From NCBI RefSeq assembly GCF_003946865.1, contig NZ_QXTH01000003.1, forward strand, positions 186,001-250,000: 64,000 bases of DNA, given 5' to 3'. The position numbers and the translations under genes were made by a program. The stretch comes from Antribacter gilvus (GTDB lineage Bacteria > Actinomycetota > Actinomycetes > Actinomycetales > Cellulomonadaceae). The notes below the pieces were generated by a model. The model made no database searches, had not been told where the DNA came from, and was given only the letters and a program-made list of their open reading frames with translations. Shown here piece after piece: positions 9,272-18,779 of this stretch (position 1 is its first letter; the number at the start of each line of letters is the position of its first letter).

Positions 9272-10120
9272 ATGAACTCCGACCGTACGGCGAACACCGC
9301 TCCGACCGATGGGAACCCCTTGACCGACGTAGATCCTTGGGGTGCCGTTCCCTCGGAGCAGCCCGCGGCCGGCCGCGGCCGGCGCCGTGAGCGGGAGCCG
9401 CGTTCGGGCACCCTGGCGATGCTGCGCGAGGCGGCCATCATCGTGGTGAGCGCGCTGGTGCTGTCGTGGCTGATCAAGTCGTTCCTGGTGCAGGCGTTCT
9501 TCATCCCCAGCGCGTCGATGGAGCAGACCCTGGTCGAGGGCGACCGGGTGATGGTGTCGCGGCTGACGCCGGGGCCGTTCGACCTGCGGCACGGCGACAT
9601 CGTCGTGTTCAAGGACCCGGGCGGCTGGCTGCCGCCGTACGTCGCCCCCGACCGTGGGCCGGCGGGCAACGCGATCACGACCGGGCTGACGTTCGTCGGC
9701 CTGCTGCCGCAGGACACGGGCGAGCACCTGATCAAGCGGGTCGTGGGGCTGCCCGGTGACCAGGTCGTGTGCTGCGACGCCGAGGGGCGCGTGAGCATCA
9801 ACGGCGCACCCATCGACGAGACCGAGTACATCGCCCCCGGTTCGTCCCCCAGCCAGGACCCGTTCGACCAGACGGTGCCCGACGGGATGCTCTGGGTGAT
9901 GGGCGACAACCGCCAGAACTCGAAGGACTCCCGCTACAACGGCAGCAAGGAGGGCGGCGGGTTCGTCCCCGTCGAGAACGTGGTCGGGGTCGCCTTCGCC
10001 ACGGTCTGGCCGTTCGACCGGGCCACTTGGCACAACAACCCCGAGGACGTCTACGTGGACGTCCCCGACGCGGGCGCCACCGGGACGGCCATGGCCCGCA
10101 GGGAGGACGCGGCGCTGTGA
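9272..10120 (+). CDS. lepB: Type I signal peptidase, second copy
   Basis: 282 residues from ATG 9272; GTG 9269 immediately before is an equal alternative. It has a longer N-terminal cytoplasmic part than copy 1 (ending [17 protein letters not shown]), the same transmembrane segment, the catalytic [15 protein letters not shown], the Lys in [12 protein letters not shown] and the [14 protein letters not shown] box. Long stretches are identical to the 8472 gene in protein and nearly so in DNA, including the leader. Two adjacent lepB genes before rnhB are known in several actinobacteria. The stop overlaps the rnhB start (GTGA). Confidence 0.95.
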   Translation: MNSDRTANTAPTDGNPLTDVDPWGAVPSEQPAAGRGRRREREPRSGTLAMLREAAIIVVSALVLSWLIKSFLVQAFFIPSASMEQTLVEGDRVMVSRLTPGPFDLRHGDIVVFKDPGGWLPPYVAPDRGPAGNAITTGLTFVGLLPQDTGEHLIKRVVGLPGDQVVCCDAEGRVSINGAPIDETEYIAPGSSPSQDPFDQTVPDGMLWVMGDNRQNSKDSRYNGSKEGGGFVPVENVVGVAFATVWPFDRATWHNNPEDVYVDVPDAGATGTAMARREDAAL

Positions 10121-11052
10121 CGCAGGTCGTGCCCGACGCCGCCCCGCGGACCCGCAGTGCGGCCGCCCCCCGCAGTGCAGCCGTCCCCCGCAGCGCGGCC
10201 GCCCCGCGCAAGGCGCCGACGCTCCGCCAGGAGCGGTCTCTCCTCGCCTCCGGAGCCCGCCTGGTGGCGGGTATGGACGAGGTGGGCCGGGGTGCGCTGG
10301 CCGGCCCGGTGAGCGTCGGGGTGGTGGTGGTCGACGCCGCCACGCGTACCGCGCCGAAGGGCCTCACGGACTCGAAGCTCCTCACCCCGTCCGCCCGTGA
10401 GCAGCTCGTGCCGGCGCTCCGCCGCTGGGCCGTGGCGTACGCGGTCGGGCACGCCGAGGCGTCGGAGATCGACGAGCACGGCATCATCGGCGCCCTGCGC
10501 CTGGCCGGGCGCCGCGCGCTCGCCCAGGTGCGCGAGCTTGCCGGGCCGGTCGACATGGTGCTCCTCGACGGCTCCCACGACTGGCTGACGACCCCGGTCG
10601 CAGATCTATTCGAGGCGGCCTCCCTCGACGGCCCGGGCGGCGAGCCCGGCTTCGAGGTGGCGGACCACGTGCCCACGGCGATGGGCCCGTGGCCGGACCC
10701 GAGGGTCAGCACCCTCGTGAAGGCGGACCTGCGCTGCGCCTCCGTGGCGGCGGCGAGCGTGCTCGCCAAGGTCGAGCGTGACGGCATCCTCACGCGACTG
10801 GCCGCGGAGCACCCGGCCTTCGCCTGGGACCAGAACAAGGGCTACAGCGCGCCCGCCCACCTCGAGGCGCTGAGGGAGCACGGCACCACGCCGCTGCACC
10901 GCCGCTCGTGGAACCTGCCCGGCGTGGGCGTGCCCGGTGGGCTCGTCCTGGAACGGGGTCTGGAGCTCGGCCTGGTCCCCGGCCTGGACCTCGATCCGGC
11001 CGGGCCGTTCGAGGACGACGGTTTGCGTGCCGATGGGATGATAGCGACGTGA
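10117..11052 (+). CDS. rnhB: Ribonuclease HII
   Basis: 311 residues from GTG 10117, overlapping the lepB stop. The catalytic core begins [19 protein letters not shown] (Asp-Glu motif), with the third acidic site in LLDGSHDW and the fourth in [21 protein letters not shown]. RNase HII removes ribonucleotides from DNA. The protein is longer than the usual ~200-250: residues 13-30 are a six-residue repeat ([18 protein letters not shown]) encoded by three 18-bp tandem units, and the C-terminus has about 40 extra hydrophobic and acidic residues. The first conserved region starts near residue 50. Confidence 0.94.
   Translation: MTQVVPDAAPRTRSAAAPRSAAVPRSAAAPRKAPTLRQERSLLASGARLVAGMDEVGRGALAGPVSVGVVVVDAATRTAPKGLTDSKLLTPSAREQLVPALRRWAVAYAVGHAEASEIDEHGIIGALRLAGRRALAQVRELAGPVDMVLLDGSHDWLTTPVADLFEAASLDGPGGEPGFEVADHVPTAMGPWPDPRVSTLVKADLRCASVAAASVLAKVERDGILTRLAAEHPAFAWDQNKGYSAPAHLEALREHGTTPLHRRSWNLPGVGVPGGLVLERGLELGLVPGLDLDPAGPFEDDGLRADGMIAT
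10153..10206 (+). repeat. Three 18-bp tandem repeats in rnhB
   Basis: Units at 10153-10170, 10171-10188 and 10189-10206 differ by one to three bases and are in frame. They encode [18 protein letters not shown] in the N-terminal extension. Such units can change copy number by slippage. Confidence 0.85.
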
Positions 11053-11348
11053 GCGCCGAAGACCTGGAGAACTACGAGACCGAGATGGAGCTCGCCCTCT
11101 ATCGCGAGTACCGCGACGTGGTGGGCCTGTTCGCGTACGTGGTCGAGACCGAGCGTCGCTTCTACCTCGCCAACCAGGTGGACCTGCAGGTGCGGTCCGC
11201 GGCGGGCGAGGTGTACTTCGAGCTGCGGCTCGGCGACGCCTGGGTGTGGGACGTGTACCGGTCCGCCCGGTTCGTGAAGTCCGTGCGCGTCGTGACGTTC
11301 AAGGACGTCAACGTCGAGGAGCTGGCCAAGGCAGAGCTCGCGCTCTGA
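11049..11348 (+). CDS. DUF2469 family protein
   Basis: 99 residues from GTG 11049, overlapping the rnhB stop by 3 bp. The sequence matches the small actinobacterial DUF2469 family: [55 protein letters not shown] and FKDVNVEEL. The family is acidic, about 100 residues long and consistently located after rnhB. Its molecular role is not established. Nothing here (no signal, membrane segment or metal motif) points to a function. Confidence 0.9.
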   Translation: MSAEDLENYETEMELALYREYRDVVGLFAYVVETERRFYLANQVDLQVRSAAGEVYFELRLGDAWVWDVYRSARFVKSVRVVTFKDVNVEELAKAELAL

Positions 11349-11530
11349 GCCGGGGCCACGGTCGGCCCCTCGCGGGCGAGCTCGCGGAAGGGCTCGACCT
11401 GTCGTCGTGACGGGTCCGGGCCCCTCCGAGCCCGACCACACCCACCCTTCTGCCCGGTCCGTGCACAGCCGCCCCGCGGGCGGCCCCGGCGCACCCTCCG
11501 GTTGACCCATGGTGGTCACGGAGGTGGACG

Positions 11531-11917
11531 ATGCGCGCAAAGGACGGCGTCGGGAAGTACGGCGAGGCGGTGGCGGCCAGGCATGTGGCTGCTCGCGGCT
11601 GGCCGGTGCTCGACCGGAACTGGCGGGGCAAGGGCGGCGAGCTCGATCTCGTCGCGATCGACGGCGACCTGCTGGTCGTGATCGAGGTCAAGACGCGGTC
11701 GGGCACCGGGTTCGGTCATCCGGCCGAGGGGGTGACCGCCCGCAAGCTGGCACGCCTGAGAGTGCTCGCCGGCCAGTACCTGAGCCACCACCGGCTGCGC
11801 TGCGCCGACGGTGCCGACGTGCCCGTGCACTTCGCCGGGGTCCGGATCGACGTGGTGGCCGTGACCCTGCCCCGGGCGGGCGCGGCCGTCGTGGAGCACC
11901 TCGAGGGGGTGGTCTGA
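11531..11917 (+). CDS. YraN family (UPF0102) nuclease-fold protein
   Basis: 128 residues. The endonuclease-like motif is GELDLVAIDGDLLVVIEVKTR, a D-ExK arrangement, followed by GFGHPAEGVTARKLARL. The family is short, resembles Holliday-junction resolvases and is conserved next to comM and dprA in actinobacteria. A catalytic role is proposed for the family but not proven. GGAGG lies 8 nt upstream of the ATG. The next gene starts directly after the stop, indicating one transcript with comM, dprA and probably xerC. Confidence 0.92.
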   Translation: MRAKDGVGKYGEAVAARHVAARGWPVLDRNWRGKGGELDLVAIDGDLLVVIEVKTRSGTGFGHPAEGVTARKLARLRVLAGQYLSHHRLRCADGADVPVHFAGVRIDVVAVTLPRAGAAVVEHLEGVV

Positions 11918-13450
11918 GTGGGTGTCGCCACCACGCTCGCGGTCTCGCTCGTGGGCCTCGCCGGCCACGTGGTCGAGGTCCAGGCGCACCTCGCCGCCTC
12001 CGTACCGGGGTTCACCCTCGTGGGGCTCCCCGACACGGCGCTGAGCGAGTCCCGCGACCGGGTCAAGGCAGCCGTGACGTCGACCGGGCTCTGCTGGCCG
12101 GTCAAGAAGATCACCGTGAACCTCTCGCCCGCGTCGCTGCGCAAGCAGGGCAGCGGCTACGACCTCGCCGTCGCGGTGGCGATCCTCGCGGGCGCCGGCG
12201 AGATCCCGTCGAGCGGTCTCGAGCGGACGATCCACCTCGGTGAGCTCGGCCTCGACGGTCGCCTCCAGCCCGTGCGCGGCGTGCTGCCCGCCGTGGCCGC
12301 TGCAGTCGCCGCGGGCTACCGGGACGTGGTGGTCGCCGCCGGCGACGTCGACGAGGCTCGGCTCGTGCCCGGCGCCCGGGTGTCGGGCGCGGCGAGCCTG
12401 GGCGAGGTCGTCGCGCTGCACGGCGGTCCGGCGGACCTGGTGCGTGACGTCGAGCCCGTGCTGCGGCTCCGGCCCCCGCGGGCTCCCCGCGGGGCGGGCG
12501 ACCTGGCCGACGTGCTCGGCCAGGAACACGCCCGGTCCGCCCTGGAGATCGCGGCCGCAGGCGGGCACCACCTCCTGCTCGTCGGGCCGCCGGGTGCGGG
12601 CAAGACGATGCTCGGCGCCCGGCTCCCCGGGATCCTGCCGGACCTGACCGACAGGGAGGCCGTCGAGGTGACGGCCGTGCACTCGATCGCGGGGACGTTC
12701 GACCCCGGGCACGGGCTGATCCGGCGCCCGCCGTACGAGGACCCGCACCACACCGCGACGGCACCCGCCGTGGTGGGCGGCGGGTCGGGCGTGCCGCGCC
12801 CGGGTGCGGCGTCCCGGGCGCACCGGGGCGTACTGATGCTCGACGAGGCGCCGGAGTTCAATGCGAGGGTGCTCGACACCCTCCGCCAGCCGATCGAGCA
12901 CGGGGAGCTGGTCATCCATCGTTCCGGGGGCGCCGCACGGTACCCGGCACGGTTCCAGATGGTGCTGACCGCGAACCCCTGCCCGTGCGGGCACGGGTCC
13001 GGCAAGGGGATCGGCTGCACGTGCAGCGCCCACGCCCGGCGCCGGTACTTCGCCCGTCTGTCAGGCCCGCTGCTCGACCGTGTGGACCTCCAGCTGACGG
13101 TGAACCCGGTCACCCGCGAGGCGCGGGCGGCCGGCCCAGGTGAGCCGTCCGCGGTGGTGGCGGCGCGGGTGGTCGGCGCGCGCGAGGCGGCGCGCGCCCG
13201 TCTCGCGGGTACCCAGTGGGTCACCAACGCGGAGGCGTCGGGCGGGTGGCTGCGCGACCTGCTCGGTGCGCGGGCGGACGTGCTGCGTGTGATCGACGAC
13301 GCGCTCGAGAAGGGCACGCTCAGCCTCCGGGGGGCCGACCGGGTGCTGCGGGTCGCCTGGACCCTGGCAGACCTCGGCGGACGTGACGTGCCGACGGTAG
13401 ACGATGTGGGCCGCGCCGTCGGTCTGCGGACGAGGGAGCACCATGGCTGA
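11918..13450 (+). CDS. comM: YifB/ComM family Mg-chelatase-like AAA ATPase
   Basis: 510 residues from GTG 11918. The N-terminal Lon-like fold carries SVPGFTLVGLPDTALSESRDRVKAAV and VNLSPASLRKQGSGYDLAVA. The AAA domain has Walker A LVGPPGAGKTMLGARLPGILP and Walker B VLMLDEAPEF. The cysteine-bearing NPCPCGHG..GCTCS segment follows, and the C-terminus has the lid and sensor helices. ComM is a helicase that promotes branch migration in natural transformation. The neighbour is DprA, another transformation protein; the stop overlaps the dprA ATG by 8 bp. Confidence 0.94.
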   Translation: MGVATTLAVSLVGLAGHVVEVQAHLAASVPGFTLVGLPDTALSESRDRVKAAVTSTGLCWPVKKITVNLSPASLRKQGSGYDLAVAVAILAGAGEIPSSGLERTIHLGELGLDGRLQPVRGVLPAVAAAVAAGYRDVVVAAGDVDEARLVPGARVSGAASLGEVVALHGGPADLVRDVEPVLRLRPPRAPRGAGDLADVLGQEHARSALEIAAAGGHHLLLVGPPGAGKTMLGARLPGILPDLTDREAVEVTAVHSIAGTFDPGHGLIRRPPYEDPHHTATAPAVVGGGSGVPRPGAASRAHRGVLMLDEAPEFNARVLDTLRQPIEHGELVIHRSGGAARYPARFQMVLTANPCPCGHGSGKGIGCTCSAHARRRYFARLSGPLLDRVDLQLTVNPVTREARAAGPGEPSAVVAARVVGAREAARARLAGTQWVTNAEASGGWLRDLLGARADVLRVIDDALEKGTLSLRGADRVLRVAWTLADLGGRDVPTVDDVGRAVGLRTREHHG

Positions 13451-14897
13451 CACGTTGTTCGACACGTTGCCGGACGAAGCCGGTGGCTGGGGGAGCGTCC
13501 CGACCCGGGGACCGGTCCGGACGGGCCCTGGTGGTGTCCGGCAGGGCGGCAGGAGCGAGGTACGGCTGCGGTTCGACGCGACCGACCCGGCGCTCGCTGC
13601 CGCTGCCTGGAGCCGGCTCGCTGAGCCGGGCGACGAGGCGGCGGGCGCCCTCGTTCAGCACCTGGGAGCGGTCGACGCGCTGGAGTGGGTCCTCGAGGCC
13701 GTCCGCGCGCCAGGACGGGCGGAGGCGACGCTCCGGCGGATCCTTGCCCGGGCGTCGTCCCCGGGTCGTCCCGCGCACGCGGCCGACCTGCCCGGCCGGA
13801 TCCTGCCGGTGCCCGCCGGCGGGCCGGCGGCTGGCGGCAGGGGCCCGGTGCCCACCGGCGGAGCAGGCCTGGCTGCCGCCACGGCCGTCGAGCCCGCGGC
13901 GGTTGTCACCCCGGACGCCGTCGGCCGGCTTCTCGCCGGGGTGCGCCGTTGGTCCGGGCGCCTTCCCGGGCTCGATCCGGAGGGCGACCTGAAGGTCCTC
14001 GCGCGCTACGACGGGACGCTCCTGGTCCCGGGCGACCCGCGGTGGCCGGCGGGCCTCGACGACCTCGGAGCCATCTCCCCGTTCGCGCTGTGGGTGCGGG
14101 GGAGCGCCGACCTCGGCGCGCTCGTCGCCCGCTCGGTCGCCGTGGTGGGGTCCCGTGCCTGCACGGACTACGGCGCCCATGTGGGCGGGCGGCTCGCCGC
14201 AGGGCTGACCCACCGCGGTTTCACCGTGGTGTCGGGCGGCGCCTACGGCGTGGACACCGCCGTGCACCACGGTGCGCTCGCAGCGGGCGGACCGACGGTG
14301 GCCTTCCTCGCGGGCGGTGTCGACCGGCTCTACCCGGCAGGCAACTCCGACCTCTTGCGCCGCACGACCGAGGAAGGGGCGGTCGTCAGCGAGGTGCCGC
14401 CCGGCTCCGTCCCCGGCAAGCAGCGGTTCCTCAAGCGGAACCGGCTGATCGCCGCGGTGACCGGCGCGACGATCGTGGTCGAGGCGTCGGTGCGGTCCGG
14501 TGCGCTGTCCACGGCGAACCACGCCACGCGTCTCTTCCGGCCACTGGGCGTGGTACCGGGACCGGTGACGTCGATGGCGTCCGCGGGGTGTCACGAGCTG
14601 CTGCGCCAGGGTGCGGCGGTGTGCGTCACGGACGCCGCCGAGGCGGCCGAGCTGGCCGGGCACGCCGGGGTGGACGCCGCTCCCGAGCGCCAGGGTGAGA
14701 CCCGGCCGGGAGACGACCTGGACCCGGCGGGGCGCGCGGTCCTCGACGCCCTCCCGGTACGCCAGGCCGCCGCCGCGGAGGCTGTGGCGAGGGTGGCGGG
14801 GCTGTCGGTCATGGAGACGCTCGGCGCGCTCGGGATCCTGGAGCTCCGCGGGCTGGCGGAGAACCAGGACGGCAGCTGGAGGTTGCGGAGATCCTGA
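13443..14897 (+). CDS. dprA: DNA-processing protein DprA
   Basis: 484 residues from ATG 13443. The Rossmann-like core starts at LGALVARSVAVVGSRACTDYG, with VSGGAYGVDTAVHHGAL and LAGGVDRLYPAGN. SEVPPGSVPGKQRFLKRNRLIAA and EASVRSGALSTANHA continue the DprA/Smf fold. A winged-helix end (LDALPVRQAAAAEAVARVAGLS) follows. About 180 N-terminal residues are Ala/Gly/Pro-rich, making it longer than the usual 300-400. DprA loads RecA on incoming single-stranded DNA. Confidence 0.94.
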   Translation: MADTLFDTLPDEAGGWGSVPTRGPVRTGPGGVRQGGRSEVRLRFDATDPALAAAAWSRLAEPGDEAAGALVQHLGAVDALEWVLEAVRAPGRAEATLRRILARASSPGRPAHAADLPGRILPVPAGGPAAGGRGPVPTGGAGLAAATAVEPAAVVTPDAVGRLLAGVRRWSGRLPGLDPEGDLKVLARYDGTLLVPGDPRWPAGLDDLGAISPFALWVRGSADLGALVARSVAVVGSRACTDYGAHVGGRLAAGLTHRGFTVVSGGAYGVDTAVHHGALAAGGPTVAFLAGGVDRLYPAGNSDLLRRTTEEGAVVSEVPPGSVPGKQRFLKRNRLIAAVTGATIVVEASVRSGALSTANHATRLFRPLGVVPGPVTSMASAGCHELLRQGAAVCVTDAAEAAELAGHAGVDAAPERQGETRPGDDLDPAGRAVLDALPVRQAAAAEAVARVAGLSVMETLGALGILELRGLAENQDGSWRLRRS

Positions 14898-14960
14898 CAT
14901 GAAGGACACGCCGGGCTGCCCTGACCGGGCACGACAGGGCGGCGAGGCAGACTGGCCGAC

Positions 14961-15914
14961 GTGGACCATTCCCAGTCGTCCGGTGTGCCGCGTCTCCCGG
15001 CGGAGCTGGCCGACGCCGTCAGGCGCTTTGCCGTGCACCTGGACACACAGCGCGGTCACTCGGTGCACACGCGTCGCGCGTACGTGGCCGACGTGACGGA
15101 CCTCCTGCGGTACGGGGTGCGCCACGGCTGCGGTGGGCTCGACGGCCTCGACCTCGCCGTCCTGCGCGGCTGGCTCGGTGCCCAGTCGGAACGAGGCCTT
15201 GCCCGGGCGACGCTCGCCCGGCGTGGGGCGTCCGCCCGGGCGTTCCTGCGCTGGGCGCACCGGACCGGCCTGGTGGCGACCGACCCGTCGGCCCGCCTCG
15301 CCAGCCCGAAGGTGCCGCGCACCCTGCCGACGGTCCTCGCGGTCGACGAGGCCGCACGGCTCCTCGACACCGCCCGGGAGGCCGCCGCCGAGGCCGACGA
15401 CGTGACCCGGCCCTCGGCGTTGCGCGCCTGGGCCGCCGCCGAGCTCCTCTATGGAGCGGGGATCCGCGTGGGCGAGCTGGTCTCGGTGGACGTCGGCGAC
15501 GTCGACGCCCGCGAACGCCTCGTCCGGGTCCTGGGCAAGGGTGGCAAGGAACGGGTGGTCCCCTTCGGGCTCCCTGCCGCGCGAGCCGTCGACGCGTGGC
15601 TGACGGTGGGCAGGCCGGCGCTCGTCTCCGGCATGAGCGGGCAGGCGCTGCTGATCGGCGAGCGCGGCGGGCGCTGGGGGCAGCGACAGGTGCGCGACGC
15701 GGTGCACCGGCTCGCGGCGCTGGCCGGCGTCGAGGACGTGGCACCGCACGCGCTGCGCCACTCGGCCGCCACGCACCTGCTCCAGGGCGGCTCGGACCTG
15801 CGTGCGGTGCAGGAGGTGCTCGGGCACGCCAACCTCGCCACGACGCAGCGGTACACCCACGTGGACGCGGACCGCCTCCAGCGCGTCTACGCCCAGGCCT
15901 TCCCACGCGCCTGA
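14961..15914 (+). CDS. xerC: Tyrosine recombinase XerC
   Basis: 317 residues from GTG 14961. The N-terminal core-binding domain (about 12-110) carries THTRRAY-type residues. The catalytic set is complete: R169 (GAGIRVGEL), K193 (LGKGGKER), H263 and R266 (HALRHSAATHLL), H289 (LGHANL) and Y298 (TTQRYTHV). It resolves chromosome dimers at dif with its partner. Position after dprA is standard in actinobacteria, and the host DNA shows no integron or phage context, so it is the housekeeping recombinase. It runs convergently to the next gene, 13 bp away. Confidence 0.93.
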   Translation: MDHSQSSGVPRLPAELADAVRRFAVHLDTQRGHSVHTRRAYVADVTDLLRYGVRHGCGGLDGLDLAVLRGWLGAQSERGLARATLARRGASARAFLRWAHRTGLVATDPSARLASPKVPRTLPTVLAVDEAARLLDTAREAAAEADDVTRPSALRAWAAAELLYGAGIRVGELVSVDVGDVDARERLVRVLGKGGKERVVPFGLPAARAVDAWLTVGRPALVSGMSGQALLIGERGGRWGQRQVRDAVHRLAALAGVEDVAPHALRHSAATHLLQGGSDLRAVQEVLGHANLATTQRYTHVDADRLQRVYAQAFPRA

Positions 15915-15927
15915 GGGCGCCCGCCCG

Positions 15928-16557
15928 TCAGCCTGTCGGCAGCAGCACGATGACCGGGCGGTCGAGGAGTGTCAGCGGGTCGAGATAGCGCTCGCCCTGT
16001 CGCACGCCCCAGTGCACGCAGGTCGCCGGTGCGCAGTGGCTCGTCCCGGGTCCGCCGACGAAACCACCGCCCTCGACCACGCCGACGGGCGTCCCGGCAG
16101 CCACGACGTCGCCCACCGCCACGACGGGGACCACCGGCTCGAGGCTCGACCGGAGGCCGTCCGGGTGCGTCACCACGAGCACGCCCCGGCCCGCGACCTG
16201 GCCGGCGAACGTGACGATCCCCGGGCCGGGCGAGACGACCGACGCGCCGGGTGCCGACAGGAGGTCGACTCCGCGATGGCCCGCGCTCCACCGCTCCGCC
16301 GGCGGGTCGAACCCCCGCACCAGGCCGTCCGGCGGGTCGACGCCGGGCACGGGGGACACGTAGCCGGTCTCCGCCGGCTCGGCCCGCGCGGCCGGCTCGG
16401 CCCGTGCGGCCGCGGCCCGCGCGGCCGGCTCGGCCCGTGCGCCAGGCTCCGTTCGTCCGGACGGTTCGCTCCGCGCCGCCGCCGGGGCGGGCGTCAGGAG
16501 CACGACGAGCAGCAGGACGGCGAGGGCCGCGACGCGGCGGCGGAGGACCTGGGTCAT
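15928..16557 (-). CDS. Secreted M23-family (LytM-like) peptidase
   Basis: 209 residues on the minus strand. A signal peptide (VLRRRVAALAVLLLVVLLTPAPAAA) is followed by an Ala/Arg/Glu/Pro repeat linker (about 29-62) and a LytM domain. The domain has HRGVDLL (H94, D98), GIVTFAGQVAGRG and VVAVGDVVAAGTPVG. The HxH motif is degenerate, CVHWGVR: Cys180 replaces the first His and H182 remains. Family members cleave peptidoglycan peptides or, when degenerate, activate amidases. I infer a cell-wall role; catalytic activity is uncertain. Actinobacterial proteins of this layout are often near xerC and rpsB. Confidence 0.85.
   Translation of the reverse strand: MTQVLRRRVAALAVLLLVVLLTPAPAAARSEPSGRTEPGARAEPAARAAAARAEPAARAEPAETGYVSPVPGVDPPDGLVRGFDPPAERWSAGHRGVDLLSAPGASVVSPGPGIVTFAGQVAGRGVLVVTHPDGLRSSLEPVVPVVAVGDVVAAGTPVGVVEGGGFVGGPGTSHCAPATCVHWGVRQGERYLDPLTLLDRPVIVLLPTG
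16381..16441 (-). repeat. 28-bp direct repeat in the M23 linker
   Basis: Identical 28-bp copies occur at 16381-16408 and 16414-16441 (period 33 bp). They encode the repeated Arg-Ala-Glu-Pro-Ala-Ala linker of the secreted protein. Confidence 0.85.
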
Positions 16558-16715
16558 GCCGACGACGTTCCCGTACCCGGCCGTGCGCCGCCCGGTCGCG
16601 GCGGCCCGCTGTGCACGAGCCGCCCGGACCGCGCAGTGTGGTCGGCCTCGCGTGCGCGGTCCGCCGTCGAGCCGGCATGCCGCGCCCCGGCCGGCGCGGA
16701 TGACATCATGTCGCG

Positions 16716-17405
16716 GTGACCTCCGCGCCCCGCCCCGCCCCCGCGACGATCCAGCTCGTCCTCATGCTCGTCCTGACGTTCACCACGGGGATCGTGGACG
16801 CGGTCGGCTTCCTGGGCCTCGACCGGGTGTTCACCGCCAACATGACCGGCAACGTCGTCATCCTCGGGATGGCGCTGGCGGGCGGTGACGACCTGCCGGT
16901 CCTCGGCCCGGCCCTCGCCCTCGGCGGCTTCTTCCTCGGTGCGATCGTGGGTGGCCGGCTGGTCAACAGCGGCCCCGCCGACTGGGTGCGGGCCTCGACC
17001 GTCGCCTTCGGCCTGACCGGCGTGCTCGCGACGGGGCTCGGAGTGGGCGCGCTCGTGAGTACACCCACGGAGGGCACCGTGTGGGCTTTCGTCGTCACAG
17101 GGGTGCTGGCGCTCGCGATGGGTATCCAGGCTGCGGCCGCGCGTCGGCTCGCGGTCAAGGACGTGACCACCGTGGTGGTCACCTCCACGCTCACGGGCCT
17201 CGCTGCCGACTCCCGCCTCGCCGGCGGTTCCGGGGCGAGCTGGCCGCGCCGCCTGCTCGCGGTGGCCCTGATCCTCCTGGGCGCCGCTGTCGGGGCCCTG
17301 CTCCTGGCCGTCGGCGGGGACGCGGGCATCGGCCTCGGCATGCTTGTGGCGGGTGTCCTCAGCCTCGTCGTGACGGTCACCGGCCACGTGCTGCACCACC
17401 GGTGA
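16716..17405 (+). CDS. DUF1275 (YoaK-type) membrane protein
   Basis: 229 residues from GTG 16716. The opening segment TTGIVDAVGFLGLDRVFTANMTGNVVILG is the hallmark of DUF1275. Five to six hydrophobic segments follow, including LALGGFFLGAIVGGRLV and the pair near the C-terminus. The internal GIQAAAARRLAVKDVTTVVVTSTLTGL is also conserved. Transport substrate and physiological role are not known. It is alone on the plus strand, divergent from the M23 gene, with no strong ribosome binding site. Confidence 0.88.
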   Translation: MTSAPRPAPATIQLVLMLVLTFTTGIVDAVGFLGLDRVFTANMTGNVVILGMALAGGDDLPVLGPALALGGFFLGAIVGGRLVNSGPADWVRASTVAFGLTGVLATGLGVGALVSTPTEGTVWAFVVTGVLALAMGIQAAAARRLAVKDVTTVVVTSTLTGLAADSRLAGGSGASWPRRLLAVALILLGAAVGALLLAVGGDAGIGLGMLVAGVLSLVVTVTGHVLHHR

Positions 17406-17432
17406 GGGCACAACGCAGGCGGTCCGGCGGTG

Positions 17433-17452
17433 CTACCCGGTTCGGGTAGACT
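17433..17452 (+). promoter_or_regulatory. Palindrome and -10 element in the rpsB leader
   Basis: CTACCCG (17433-17439) and CGGGTAG (17443-17449) form a short inverted repeat that overlaps a -10-like TAGACT (17447-17452). This is about 255 bp before rpsB. The remaining part of the 301-bp gap is GC-rich leader in which I see no gene. Confidence 0.45.
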
Positions 17453-17706
17453 TCAACCCGCGACCGGCGTGCGCTCTCTCCCTCGATCTTTCGGGGGACC
17501 CGCGCGACCGGCCGACGTCGCGCGTCACGCTCTCCCGCTCCGGCAGCGGTCCGGCGGCCCTCGGGTCTCCGGTGCCAGGCACGGGGTGACGCCAGGGGCA
17601 CCCGTCCGGGTGCCGTCAACCGAGATCGCGACCCGGGCCCCGGCCCGAGTCGCCTGACTGTGCGCGGGGCCTGGGAGGATCCCGGACCGCGCCGGAAGGA
17701 AGTGCC

Positions 17707-18687
17707 ATGGCCGTCGTGACCATGCGTCAGCTCCTCGAGAGCGGTGTCCACTTCGGACACCAGACCCGTCGTTGGAACCCGAAGATGAAGCGGTTCATCT
17801 TCACGGAGCGCAACGGCATCTACATCGTCGACCTCCAGCAGTCGCTGTCCTACATCGACAGCGCGTACGAGTTCGTCAAGGAGACCGTCGCCCACGGCGG
17901 CAGCATCCTCTTCGTCGGCACCAAGAAGCAGGCGCAGGAGCCCGTGGCCGAGCAGGCCGCCCGCGTCGGCATGCCGTACGTGAACCACCGCTGGCTGGGC
18001 GGCATGCTCACCAACTTCACCACCGTGCACAAGCGTCTCCAGCGCCTCAAGGAGCTCGAGGAGATCGACTTCGACGACGTGGCCGCCTCCGGCCTCACGA
18101 AGAAGGAGCTCCTGGTGCTGCGCCGCGAGAAGGACAAGCTCGCTCGCACGCTCGGCGGCATCCGCGACATGGCCAAGGTTCCCTCGGCCGTGTGGATCGT
18201 CGACACGAACAAGGAGCACCTCGCTGTCGACGAGGCGCGCAAGCTGAACATCCCGGTGGTCGCGATCCTCGACACCAACTGCGACCCCGACATGGTCGAC
18301 TACGCGATCCCGGGCAACGACGACGCGATCCGCTCCGTCACGCTGCTCACCCGCGTGATCGCCGACGCCGCCGCCGAGGGCCTCATGCAGCGCCACTCCG
18401 GCAAGGCGACCGGCGCCGAGGCCACCCCCGAGGCGGAGCCGCTGGCCGAGTGGGAGCGCGAGCTCCTCGCCGGTGACACGACCGCGGCCCCGGCCGAGGC
18501 CGCCGCCACGGAGGCCGTCGAGGCCCCCGTCGCCGAGGCTGAGGTCGCTGAGGCTCCCGCCGCGGAGGCCGTCGAGGCTCCCGCCGCCGAGGCCACGGAG
18601 GCCGTCGAGGCCCCCGCCGCCGAGGTCGTCGAGACCGAGGCCGTCGAGGCCCCGGCCGAGAAGACCGCTGCGCCCGAGTCCGAGTGA
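17707..18687 (+). CDS. rpsB: 30S ribosomal protein S2
   Basis: 326 residues. The S2 core begins [27 protein letters not shown] and contains the signature [16 protein letters not shown] and [14 protein letters not shown]. The conserved part ends near residue 255. The rest is an acidic Ala/Glu/Pro/Val repeat tail (VEAPAAE units). Long S2 tails occur in actinobacteria. S2 binds S1 and the 16S platform. GGAAGG stands 6 nt before the ATG. It is cotranscribed with tsf in most bacteria, but a strong hairpin separates them here. Confidence 0.97.
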   Translation: MAVVTMRQLLESGVHFGHQTRRWNPKMKRFIFTERNGIYIVDLQQSLSYIDSAYEFVKETVAHGGSILFVGTKKQAQEPVAEQAARVGMPYVNHRWLGGMLTNFTTVHKRLQRLKELEEIDFDDVAASGLTKKELLVLRREKDKLARTLGGIRDMAKVPSAVWIVDTNKEHLAVDEARKLNIPVVAILDTNCDPDMVDYAIPGNDDAIRSVTLLTRVIADAAAEGLMQRHSGKATGAEATPEAEPLAEWERELLAGDTTAAPAEAAATEAVEAPVAEAEVAEAPAAEAVEAPAAEATEAVEAPAAEVVETEAVEAPAEKTAAPESE

Positions 18688-18693
18688 CGGCAC

Positions 18694-18734
18694 GCGCGGG
18701 CCGGGTACACCCTCACGGGTGACCCGGCCCGCGC
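18694..18734 (+). terminator. Long hairpin between rpsB and tsf
   Basis: GCGCGGGCCGGGT (18694-18706) pairs with ACCCGGCCCGCGC (18722-18734). An inner CACCC/GGGTG adds 5 bp after one bulged A, loop TCAC. A partial terminator could set the S2 to EF-Ts ratio. Confidence 0.65.
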
Positions 18735-18779
18735 GCACCGCTCCCACGTACCAAGCAACCAGCACGGAGGACCAGAACC

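Noticed and set aside
13320-15860. An 846-codon minus-strand frame over dprA-xerC
   Set aside because: Shadow of certain genes; no ribosome binding site.
14961-15914. XerC as a phage or integron integrase
   Set aside because: Its position in the comM-dprA-xerC order and lack of att sites, phage genes or tRNA make it the housekeeping recombinase.
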